Source: UBA6623 sp965238125 (GTDB lineage: Bacteria; Acidobacteriota; Terriglobia; Bryobacterales; UBA6623). Taken from it: 64,000 bases of DNA. Every line of letters begins with the position of its first letter. Position 1 is the first letter of the stretch. The translations under genes were made by a program, and so were the position numbers. Location: NCBI GenBank assembly GCA_965238125.1, contig OZ250179.1, positions 1,612,001 to 1,676,000 on the forward strand. The letters are read 5' to 3'. The notes beneath the pieces were generated by a model. It was not told where the DNA came from. It made no database searches and was given only the letters and a program-made list of their open reading frames with translations. This document shows, piece by piece, positions 1 to 7,776 of the stretch.

Positions 1-879
1 GAGCCGCGCGTCGTTTCCTTCGGTGATCGTCCCGGCCGCGGAGCCGTAGACCGGCTGAACCTCGGTGCGCGTTTGCGAGGCGTTGTCGAACACGGTCAGA
101 CCGTTCGAAAAGTTAGCCGTATTGCGCTGCGTAACTGAAGTCCCCGAATCCTGAAAGATCTCGTACATCGAGGCTGCCCCGGCGCCTTGCCCCGCGGCCG
201 ACCAAAACAGATTGCCTCCGCCGTCGGTCGTCAACTGTTGCCCTGATACGCCGTCCGCGACCGGCAGCGTGTAGCTTGAACTCGACGTCAGCGTCGGGAT
301 GTCGAAACTGATCGAGTTGGTCCCGGTCTCGTCTTGGAAGGTCAGCAATGGATTGGTCGATCCGGCGCTGCTTTTTTGCAGGATCTGCTCAGCCGTAAAG
401 ATATTCACCTGGTCGATGTCGGCCTTCGAATCCAAAGCCGAATTGAGTCCCGAAATCTGCGAGATCGAGATCACCGTACCTGCCGGCGGAAGCTGACCGA
501 TGCGGATATCGCTAACCGTCACCGGAGTCGCGCTTTCGGGTACAACCCAATGCTCCACGAAGCGCGTGCCGTTGTTGAGTAGATACGTCGCTTTGTACGT
601 CGTGCCGGGGGGTACGGCGTTTTCGTTCGGCACGAGGTCGACGACCAGCACCCCTTGGACGATTTTGATTTTCACGGAATTGGTCGCCAGCGTCGTGCCG
701 TCCGATGCCGTGAAGCCGGTCCAACTAAGCGTCACCGAGCCGTGGACCTTGCTTCCGTCGGCGTTGAACAGTGTGTCTTGAATTGTGGTCTTGGGAATTG
801 CCGTCAGATTGGGCGCCGACAGCGCCAACAGCATTCCGCAAATGAACAGACGAATTCCCCTACGATTGATTTTTCGCAT
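1..879 (-). CDS. Secreted tail-fibre-like protein (C-terminus beyond window)
   Basis: An open frame of 293 codons runs from ATG at 879 to the left edge with no stop, so the gene is cut by the window. The start has a Shine-Dalgarno-like AAAGGAACG a few bases upstream. Residues 1-27 look like a signal peptide: basic MRKINRR, then a hydrophobic stretch ending near ALSAPNLTA. The rest is rich in Ser, Thr, Gly and Asn. Around residues 200-230 it carries the pattern YTLPVADG, SGQQLTTDG, GNLFW, which is typical of phage tail-fibre and trimeric surface proteins. The function is not known; an exported fibrous surface protein is the likeliest reading. It is divergent from the kinase gene at 1266. Confidence 0.75.
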   Translation of the reverse strand, partial: MRKINRRGIRLFICGMLLALSAPNLTAIPKTTIQDTLFNADGSKVHGSVTLSWTGFTASDGTTLATNSVKIKIVQGVLVVDLVPNENAVPPGTTYKATYLLNNGTRFVEHWVVPESATPVTVSDIRIGQLPPAGTVISISQISGLNSALDSKADIDQVNIFTAEQILQKSSAGSTNPLLTFQDETGTNSISFDIPTLTSSSSYTLPVADGVSGQQLTTDGGGNLFWSAAGQGAGAASMYEIFQDSGTSVTQRNTANFSNGLTVFDNASQTRTEVQPVYGSAAGTITEGNDARL

Positions 880-1215
880 TCCAAACGTTCCTTTCCAAAG
901 GAGGCGGCCGGAAGAGTTTTTCCTTCTTGAAAAGACCGGCCCGTCAGTGAGGTAGTATCCGCGTACAGAATAACGCTGAAGTCGCCGACTTTCGCCTGCC
1001 GAAAATACTAAGTTATTGAAACAGAAGCCATTAAATTTTTGTTTCCTACGTGACAGATTGAGGGCGCTGTCTCATATGGTGGCCTTGGCGCTCGAAAATG
1101 GGCAAGGTCATCGGCGCTTATCAGGGCGAGGATTATTGTGTTGTTTTGGTGCGGCTGCGGCTATACTTGAGATGCAAGCGTCGGACCCGCACCCTCGCGA
1201 TGAGGGAGGAACGCG
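880..1215. other. Intergenic region between divergent genes
   Basis: About 335 bases lie between the tail-fibre-like gene (minus) and the kinase leader (plus). They should hold promoters for both directions. A possible plus-strand -10 box, TATACT, lies near 1160, about 55 bases before the leader peptide, with TTGTTT about 15 bases upstream of it. This is weak evidence. On the minus strand the 5' leader has a GGCCGG and CCGGCC pair (907-940 region) that could form a stem. No convincing ORF or RNA gene was seen. Confidence 0.4.
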
Positions 1216-1269
1216 ATGAACCTACTCCCGCCGGACAGTGCTGTAGTGCGACCGCTATCGAGGCTATGA
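1216..1269 (+). CDS. Possible 17-residue leader peptide coupled to the kinase
   Basis: ATG at 1216 is preceded by a strong ribosome site (GGGAGGAA, 5 bases spacing). It opens a frame of 17 codons (MNLLPPDSAVVRPLSRL) whose TGA stop overlaps the kinase ATG in an ATGA junction. The kinase start itself has only a poor ribosome site two bases away. The arrangement suggests translational coupling, where the kinase is translated mainly by ribosomes that finish the short frame. No homology was recognised and coding is inferred only from the start signals. Alternatively the ribosome site may be fortuitous. Confidence 0.35.
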   Translation: MNLLPPDSAVVRPLSRL

Positions 1270-1677
1270 GCTTTCGAGTCGGAGATACGGTAGGGTCCTA
1301 CGAGATTGTCTCGCTGCTCGGCACAGGCGGTGTGGGTCGTGTTTTCAAAGTCAAACACCGTGTGACGGGCCGCGTCGAGGCCATGAAAGTGCTGCTTCAC
1401 GACAGCGGCGCTGCGGACCAAACCAAACCCTTCGAACGGGAAATCAAGGTCCACGCCAGCCTCCAGCACCCCAATATCGCTTCGGTCCACAACGCTTTTT
1501 GGGCTCAGAACACGCTGGTTCTCGTCATGGAACTTGTCCCCGGCGATTCGCTGGGGCATCTGCAAGCTAGAGGGTTGGTTCCGCTTCGAGCGGGACTCGA
1601 TTACATCTGTCAGGCGCTCGATGCCCTCGAGTACGCTCATGAACACGGTGTTACGCACCGCGACATCAGCCCATCTA
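1266..1677 (+). pseudogene. Ser/Thr protein kinase with WD40 repeats, 5' part (split by IS)
   Basis: This encodes the N-lobe and part of the C-lobe of a eukaryotic-like Ser/Thr kinase. Visible are the glycine loop GTGGVG (residue 19 on), the ATP-anchoring Lys in EAMKVL, the Glu of helix C in FEREIKVH, and HRDIS (residues 131-135). The frame stops being kinase at 1677, where an IS630-type element entered a TA. Reading straight from this TA to the sequence after the element gives HRDISPSNILV, a perfect catalytic loop, so the two halves were one gene of about 773 codons. Start chosen at ATG 1266, where kinase similarity begins and the leader peptide ends; an in-frame ATG at 1098 would add an unlikely basic tail. 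The fragment lacks the Asn, DFG and activation segment, so it should be catalytically dead. Confidence 0.85.
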
Positions 1678-2771
1678 TTGAGTCTCGCATAATATCCTGT
1701 CAATCGAGACAAAGAGAAGACTGTTTCCAGAAAGCGGTAATCAAGCGTGGTTTGCGGCGCATGCGCCGCAGCGTTTTGCGGGCACGTTCGTCGAGTTCCC
1801 AGTAGTCCTTCGGACAGACGTTCGGCAACTCGTGCTGTTTCCAGTACGCCCAGATGTATTCCACCGGATTCAGCTCCGGCGCATACGCCGGCAAATACTC
1901 CGTCACGATATGGCCTTGCGAGAGTTCAATGAACTCTCGCACCATCCGACTGCGATGCGCCGGCAAGCGGTCCCAGACGATCATCAACGGGCCGTCCATG
2001 TGGCGAACCAAGGCCTGCAGAAAGTCGATGACCTCCAACTCGCCAATCGCGCCGGGATAGAGCCGAAAGTAAAAGTTGCGCAACGTCAACCCGGCCGACA
2101 CCGAAAGCTTCTGCCAATTGAAGTTGAACTCCAGCAGCGGCGTCTCGCCGCGCGGCGCCCAGGTGCGGCAACGATGCGGCTTCTGACTCCATCCGCTTTC
2201 GTCGATGAAGACGATCGTGCGGTCTTGTTTGCGGGCTTTTTTTTAATGGCCGGCCACCTCTTGCACTTCCAATCGCGGATGGCCTCTTCGTTGCGCTCGC
2301 GGGCTTTGCCGACCGGGCGTTGCGGGCTCCAGCCGAGCGCCCGCAGGATCTTCCAGACATGGCCCTCGTGATAGCGCACGCCGAACTCGTCTCGGATCAG
2401 ACGAGCCACCCGCGGACAGCTCCACAACGGCGTCGGGAAGCCGTGCGCCTCGGGGCCTTCGAGCAGCAGGATCTCCAGGCGTTCGAGCTGCGTGGCGTCT
2501 AATAGCGGCTTGCGGCCGGCGCGGCCGGCCTTGCGCAGCCCGGCCTCGCCTTGCGCCAGGTACTGTCGTCGCCACTCACTGACGGTTTGGCGGGCGACTG
2601 TCAGACGCCTGGCGGTTTCGGACTGATTGAGTCCTTCATCGAGCAAACGCATCGCTTCGAAACGGCGTTTCTCCAATGCTTCGAAATCGCGGCGCTTTCC
2701 TTTCGGTGTTCCCATACATAAGAATACGTACGGCAACACCAAAAGGTGTCACTCTATTTTGCGAGACTCAA
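1678..2771 (-). mobile_element. IS630-type insertion sequence, subfamily A copy 1
   Basis: 1094 bp flanked by a TA duplication (1676-1677 and 2772-2773). The ends are inverted repeats: the left begins TTGAGTCTCGCATAATA and the right, read inward, TTGAGTCTCGCAAAATA. TA target duplication plus a DDE transposase of the helix-turn-helix plus DDE type identify the IS630/Tc1/mariner superfamily. It sits in the catalytic loop of a protein kinase gene, in opposite orientation to it. It differs from the copy at 37272-38365 by only about four bases that I could find by eye, so it moved recently. Confidence 0.93.
1700..2715 (-). CDS. IS630-type transposase, made by -1 frameshift
   Basis: Two overlapping frames together encode a transposase of about 338 residues. 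The first, from ATG 2715 (MGTPKGKRRDFEALEKRR), holds helix-turn-helix DNA-binding domains (SETARRLTVARQTVSEW) and continues to a run of eight A then G (2236-2244 on the minus strand). A -1 slip on the A AAA AAG heptamer joins it to the second frame, which carries the catalytic triad: D in IVFIDESG, D in LIVWDRLPAH, and E in ELNPVEYIW. Without the slip only the DNA-binding domain is made, which may act as a repressor. An upstream GTG-type start at 2742 would add nine residues. The frameshift is inferred from the frames and slippery site; IS families with this device are well known. Confidence 0.87.
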
Positions 2772-4683
2772 TAATATCCTTGTCACTCCCGACGGCGTCG
2801 TAAAGGTTACTGACTTTGGGCTGGCGCTCGATGAAAATGATAGCCGCTTGACCGACCAGGGCGTCGCCATGGGCTCCGCCTATTACATGTCGCCCGAACA
2901 AGTCGAGGCGAAGAAGTCGCTTGACCACCGTACCGACATCTACTCGCTGGGGGCCGTGCTGTATGAACTGGCCTCCGGCCGCAAGCTCTTTGAGGGGAAC
3001 AGCTGCTTCGATTTGATGGAGGCTCACGTGAAGAAAGCTCCGACTCCGCTGTTGGAGTTGGACCCTTCGCTCCCGGAAGCGCTGAATGACGCCATTGTGC
3101 GGGCCTTGTCGAAGAAGCCGGATGACCGCTTCGCTACGGCGCGCGAGTTTCGAGAGAAACTGGAGCTGATCAGCAAAGAGCTTTACCTTGCGCCGCCCCT
3201 CGAGCAGGCGGATCCCTTCGCGGAGACTGACGATTTACCGGCGCCTTCACGTCGCCGGGGAAAGGACGACCCGCTGCTCGGTTGGATCGATCGCATACTG
3301 CGATCCACGGCGGTGCAGATAGCGGCGGGAGTGGTCGGGCTGTTCCTGATCGTGTATCTGGCGGCGTTAGCCTACAGGCCTCTGGCACCCCGCGAAGAAA
3401 TCACTCAGGAGGAGTCGACTCGTCCCGAAATTATCGCCGAGTCGGAAACCGGCTTCGGCGAGCCGACCGAAGCCGCCGATGTCGCGTTCGTGGGCCCGCG
3501 ACAACCCGCAGTCACGGAAGTCGCCGAAGTACGGCCCAACCGACCGCGTCCGCGGCGCAGGCCCATTGTGAGGACCCGGCGTCCGCCGGCCCAAGATATT
3601 GAACAAGGAGCCGGGAGCCGGACGGCACTCCCTCTTTCAGGAGTACGGCTCGACACCGGGCGTCGGACGGAACCCGCGCCGGCCGCGGGTGTGCGAGCCA
3701 CCGCGCCCCCGTCGGACCAAAAAGGCCGCTCGACTCGCCGTTTGGTGGTGCAATCCGAGAGCGCATCTCCGAGCGTGGATCCCTTCCGAGCGGACGGTCT
3801 CCATGCGCCCGCGCATAGGCTTTCCGTCGGCGATGCCGTGCAAGGTTTGGCGCTGAGTCGAGATGGTCGGTTTGCCGCGGCCGCCATGGCGGATAACTCC
3901 ATTCAAATTTGGGAAGCCGCCGGTGGAAAGAAGCGTATGACCCTGAAAGGGCACGCTGACCGTATCACAAGTATTGCTTTCAGTCCGGATGGTAAACGCC
4001 TGGTTACCTCGAGTTGGGATGGGACGGCGAAGATCTGGAACCTCCGCACCGGTCGCGAAGCCGCCACATTTGGCCATCGCAACTACGTCACCGCCGCGAC
4101 GTTTAGTCCCGACGGAGAATGGCTTGCGACCGGATCGTCGGACCGCTCCGTCAAAGTTTGGAGCCTCAATACGAGCGGGAAATCGCACCGCTACCAAGCC
4201 CATCTGCGGACGCCGCAAGCGATGGCTTTCAGTCCCACCAGTTCGCTGCTGGCCTCGGTTTCGACCGCTGGCGACGTGCGTCTGTGGGGTGTGGACGATG
4301 AAAGCGCCCGAGGGGCGCTCAACGGTCCCGAACTCGGCTCGAATGCGGTGGTCTTCAGTCCCGACGGCAAGACCCTGGCTATCGCCGGTAACAACGAACT
4401 GAAGCTGTTTGACTATCCCTCTCGCCGCCCGCAGAACGTCATTGAGATTCCCGGGTGGTTGCACGCAATGACGTTTACCGACGATGGCCGCTTCCCGGTT
4501 TTGAGCGCACTCAGCCGGCCCGCCGAGATCGCGAAGTTGTGGGATGTCGCCACGCAGGAGACTCTCAGTACTCTCCATCACCGCGAAACCGTCCGCTCCA
4601 TTGCGCTCAGCGCGGACGCTCAGCGAATCGCCACGGCCGCCGATGGTGGTCAGGTTTCGATCTGGGATGCCGGCCCGCCCTGA
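2772..4683 (+). pseudogene. Ser/Thr protein kinase with WD40 repeats, 3' part (split by IS)
   Basis: This continues the kinase from Asn of HRDxxxxN: NNILVTPDG, DFG in VTDFGLAL, an APE-like motif SPEQVE, and the C-lobe Asp of DIYSLG. Then come a proline/arginine-rich linker, one membrane helix (AVQIAAGVVGLFLIVYLAAL), a second disordered stretch, and seven WD40 repeats (about 3810-4680; examples IAFSPDGKRLVTSSWDG and AKIWNL) that would close one beta-propeller. In the intact gene this is an inner-membrane kinase with a propeller outside, resembling other bacterial signalling kinases with WD40 sensor or scaffold domains. A GTG inside the IS end (2746) gives an open frame MSLYFARLNNILV, so a kinase C-lobe plus sensor fragment might still be made, but it lacks the ATP-binding lobe. 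Confidence 0.85.
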
Positions 4684-4749
4684 CGCCTTGTCGGCGCGGC
4701 GTTTCCGATTTCGTAGGCGCCAAGATCACGGGGTAGAATAGTCAACAGA

Positions 4750-6177
4750 ATGCCCCAGCTCTCCCGAATTCATCCCGGCGTTTGGCTTTTGCCGGCGGCT
4801 TTGTTGGCCGTTGCGACCTCGTTCGGCGAGGAGCTGACGGTCAAGGCCGACCAAACTTCGTTACGAGCCGCATGTGGCGGAGCCGGCGAGCCGATCGCGG
4901 TCCTTCCGGCGGGTGAGAAGGTGCGTCTGCGCTTTGTGATTTCGGCGTCCACGAGTCCATGCTATGCCGTGACCGCCGAGGTGGACGGGCGGCGCCTCAA
5001 AGGGTTTGTTTCGCCTGAAGCGGTCGGCGGGATCAAGGTGTTTGAGCGTTCGAGGCGGCAGGCCTCGACCGATTTACCGAGTGCCGGCTCGGGATCGGCC
5101 GACGAGACGATGGGCGGGGAACTTACGATTTCGGGGTTCTCGCCTTCGGAGATGGTCGACCTACCGGGCTTTTCCGCCGCCGGCCCCCACGTCACGGACG
5201 CCCTGCGTAGGGCACGGGAGCTGTTTGAGCGCCAAGACTTCGACGAAGCCGAAAGATTGCTCGCCGCGCTGGGGCCGGATCCGGGAGACCCCTCGGTTCC
5301 GGTCTATCGCGCCCAAGCCCTGCTCAGGCTCGCCCGCATCGATAGGGCGCACCGTGTCATCCAAGCCGCGCTGCGGACCTACCCTGACCATCCGGACGTA
5401 TTGGCCTTTGCCGGTCTGGCGTTGTACTTTCGAGACGATCTTCCCGGTGCGCGCTCTTCCTTGAAGCGCTCGCTGGCTTTCCACTCGAACACGGGCGTAG
5501 CGGCCTTGGTGCGTAAGATTGATAGGGAATTGGCTGGCGACAAGAGCGGCCGGGTGACCTACGGCACGCGCTTTGTACTGCGCTATGAGGATCAGTCGCT
5601 GTCTCCCGCCGACGCCCGGCGTGTGCGTGACGCTTTTGAATCCGAAGTCAGCCGCATCTCGTTTCAACTAGGCTGCGAATCGGCCGAGCGCGTCACAGTC
5701 ATTCTGCAGAGCGGCGAGAACTTCCGTAATACCACCGGCTCGGCAAAATGGAGCGGCGGAAGTTACGACGGCAAGATCCGCATCGTGCTCGGCGAGGGAG
5801 GGATCGTGGACGACCAAGTTCGCCGCTCCTTATCGCATGAGTTTGTCCACGCCTGCTTAACTCGCCGAGGATCATGGCCCGGCTGGTTTCACGAAGGCGT
5901 CGCCCAACATCTCTCGGGAGTTCGACTGACTCGCGAAAATCGCGCGTTGCTGAAACAAGCCCACGAAGCAAACGGTTTGCCGAAGCTTGATGAGCTGGGA
6001 ATCGGCTGGATGTCGATGCATTCTTCTCAAGCCGAGATTGCCTATCTGCTCGGTCTGGCGGCCGCCGAAATCCTTTATCGCGATCCTTTCCGGGTCCGCA
6101 ACTTGCTTGCCAATCCAAGCCGGCTGCCCGAACTGGCCGCGGTGCTCGACGAACAGATCCGAGGGCAACTGCGTTGA
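4750..6177 (+). CDS. Exported TPR-containing zinc metalloprotease (gluzincin, MA-like)
   Basis: 475 residues. An N-terminal hydrophobic segment (residues 10-26, ending near SFGEE) is a probable signal peptide. It is followed by an SH3-like part (residues 27-95), a TPR-like helical region (about 140-260, with repeated ALLRLARIDRAH-type helices), and a C-terminal metallopeptidase domain. The zinc motif HEFVH (363-367) is followed by WFHEGVAQ, giving the third ligand Glu at about 382, as in gluzincins of the Peptidase_MA_2 kind. The same layout appears in the longer protein at 21605. It starts 66 bases after the kinase-WD40 gene on the same strand and may share its transcript. Substrate unknown; envelope location inferred. 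Confidence 0.82.
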   Translation: MPQLSRIHPGVWLLPAALLAVATSFGEELTVKADQTSLRAACGGAGEPIAVLPAGEKVRLRFVISASTSPCYAVTAEVDGRRLKGFVSPEAVGGIKVFERSRRQASTDLPSAGSGSADETMGGELTISGFSPSEMVDLPGFSAAGPHVTDALRRARELFERQDFDEAERLLAALGPDPGDPSVPVYRAQALLRLARIDRAHRVIQAALRTYPDHPDVLAFAGLALYFRDDLPGARSSLKRSLAFHSNTGVAALVRKIDRELAGDKSGRVTYGTRFVLRYEDQSLSPADARRVRDAFESEVSRISFQLGCESAERVTVILQSGENFRNTTGSAKWSGGSYDGKIRIVLGEGGIVDDQVRRSLSHEFVHACLTRRGSWPGWFHEGVAQHLSGVRLTRENRALLKQAHEANGLPKLDELGIGWMSMHSSQAEIAYLLGLAAAEILYRDPFRVRNLLANPSRLPELAAVLDEQIRGQLR

Positions 6178-6252
6178 CGGCACGGCGTGGCCGGCCCGGG
6201 CCTACACGATAATCCGGCCGTAGGTCGTTTTCAGCGCGCCTTGTGCCCCGGC

Positions 6253-7329
6253 ATGAGACAACTCTTCATACCTCTCGCTTTGCTCCTTGTGACGTTGGTC
6301 GTCGTGGAGGCGGTCGTGGTACCGCTCGAATTGCTCGTACCGTCTGAGTTTCACGATCGCCACGCAACTCTGTTCGGCTTGTTTGAACCGCATCCGGATT
6401 TAGGGTTTCGCGCCCGCCCGAATCTACGGAATTTTCAAGTCAGTTGGCGAGACAATTCTCTAACCGGAACGTATAGTACGGATGATTTCGGCTTCCGCAA
6501 CGTCGGGCGCGATTACGCGGAAAGCGAGATTTTCTTCATCGGTGACTCGTTCACCTGGGGCGTGTGGGTTCCTCGTGAAGACACCTTTCCGGACCTGGTG
6601 GGACGCGAGTTGGGCGTCCGGATTTCGAATCTCGGGCAAGAGAGCTACTACATCGAGCAGTATCACGAAGTGGCTCGCCAGGCCCTTGAATGGGGCCGAC
6701 CTCGTCGCGTCGCCGTCTGTTTGTTTGCCAACGACCTAACGGCCCCGATGAGCGATGAGGATTTCGAAAACTTTTACGAGCGGTTCGGCTGGAACCAATA
6801 CCGCTCTTACCCTCTCTACAAGAAGACGTTCATTTATCAAGCCGCCGATTTTCTCGCGGTTTTGGCGGACCGTGCCGCAAGCGCTGTCCGCGGTCGCCCA
6901 CCCCCGCCGCCTTCCCATCTCGATCGTCGAATCAATGCCGCGGGGATGGAGTTTCATCGCCAACTCGGCGTGCATCCGAACTACTTCTCGCAGTCCTTCC
7001 ACGTCGTTATGGAGCCCAAGTTCCGAGCCCTGCTGGAGGAAATCATCAATCGAGACGTCGAGCCGGTTGTCTTTCTACTGCCTTCGAAGGAATCGGCCTA
7101 TAGGGACGTCTACTCGCAACTATTCCCTGGAGACTACTTGGACACGGAGGAAACAGCGTACCGCCGGCTGTGTGAGATCGCCGATGCGCTCGCTGTCACC
7201 TGCGTCGATCTAACACCGGCGTTTCGTGACCGCAGCCGATCCGTGGATACATATTTTCATCGTGATCCGCACTGGAACCCAGAGGGTCACCGCGTGGCGG
7301 CCGAGGAAATCGTGAAGTATTTGCGCTGA
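6253..7329 (+). CDS. SGNH/GDSL-type hydrolase, membrane anchored
   Basis: 358 residues from ATG 6253 (an in-frame ATG at 6187 would add 22 poorly conserved residues). The start opens on a single membrane helix (LFIPLALLLVTLVVVEAVVV), so the enzyme is probably anchored and faces the periplasm. The nucleophile block is GDSFTWG (97-103), a second block is FANDLT, and the Asp/His pair lies in DPHWNPEGH near the C-terminus, a layout shared with AlgX/AlgJ-like acetyl-transfer proteins. Proteins of this kind often sit beside the carbamoyltransferase-SxtJ pair found here on the opposite strand. Probable role: adding or removing acyl groups on an extracellular polysaccharide or glycan. Confidence 0.8.
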   Translation: MRQLFIPLALLLVTLVVVEAVVVPLELLVPSEFHDRHATLFGLFEPHPDLGFRARPNLRNFQVSWRDNSLTGTYSTDDFGFRNVGRDYAESEIFFIGDSFTWGVWVPREDTFPDLVGRELGVRISNLGQESYYIEQYHEVARQALEWGRPRRVAVCLFANDLTAPMSDEDFENFYERFGWNQYRSYPLYKKTFIYQAADFLAVLADRAASAVRGRPPPPPSHLDRRINAAGMEFHRQLGVHPNYFSQSFHVVMEPKFRALLEEIINRDVEPVVFLLPSKESAYRDVYSQLFPGDYLDTEETAYRRLCEIADALAVTCVDLTPAFRDRSRSVDTYFHRDPHWNPEGHRVAAEEIVKYLR

Positions 7330-7374
7330 GCCGGTAGGTCGGTTTCGGGATAACACGCAGCCTGGGGCAGCTGC

Positions 7375-7776
7375 TCAGAAGAGCCGCTCGTACTGCTCGC
7401 GCGGCTGCCGCGTTTTGGCGCGGGGAATCCAGTAGCTGTCTTGCCGCGGCCCGCGACGATGGAGGATATCGCGCCCGAAGAACCGCATAACGTAACCGTA
7501 CGGCACGATCATCAAGTAGAACATGAGCGAAAGGAAAATGCGGCTGTTGATGTAGCCCAGCACCGCGGCGAACGCCATCCAACCGACATAAAATTTCCGC
7601 GAAGCCCACGACGACAACAGACCGACCACCACTAAGACGCCGCCGATTCCACCCGTTATCGCCGTCACCGTCGGCCGCCCTTGCCAGTAGTTCCAAGCAG
7701 CGATCAACAACAACACGCCGCCGACCATCAGGGCCGATTTCTTCTCCATTCGCGAATCGCCGGGCAGGCTAGTCAA
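7375..7776 (-). CDS. SxtJ-family membrane protein
   Basis: About 133 residues with three hydrophobic segments (ALMVGGVLLLIAAWNYW, ITGGIGGVLVVVGLLSSWA, FLSLMFYLMIVPYGYVMRFF) and the hallmark C-terminal part FGRDILHRR. SxtJ proteins are small membrane partners of NodU/SxtI-type carbamoyltransferases, such as the gene just upstream. I chose TTG 7776 as start because GGAGGAG lies 7 bases before it, and because TTG overlaps the end of the carbamoyltransferase (TTGACTAG), implying translational coupling. ATG 7749, nine codons in, has no ribosome site. Exact biochemical role of SxtJ is unknown. Confidence 0.8.
   Translation of the reverse strand: MTSLPGDSRMEKKSALMVGGVLLLIAAWNYWQGRPTVTAITGGIGGVLVVVGLLSSWASRKFYVGWMAFAAVLGYINSRIFLSLMFYLMIVPYGYVMRFFGRDILHRRGPRQDSYWIPRAKTRQPREQYERLF

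Noticed and set aside
1926..2360. Third frame in the IS (SGRSCGRS..., Arg/Ala-rich)
   Set aside because: It is the remaining reading frame of the transposase region and has no recognisable domain; the -1 frame carries the DDE triad.
1832..2371. 179-codon frames antisense to each IS transposase (also at 35860, 37426, 51031, 55323, 59899)
   Set aside because: They recur only because the IS recurs, lie opposite the DDE and DNA-binding frames, and look like antisense shadows rich in Arg and Gln.
3637..4581. 314-codon frame opposite the kinase WD40 part
   Set aside because: Composition follows the complement of the WD40 codons; no start signal and no domain.
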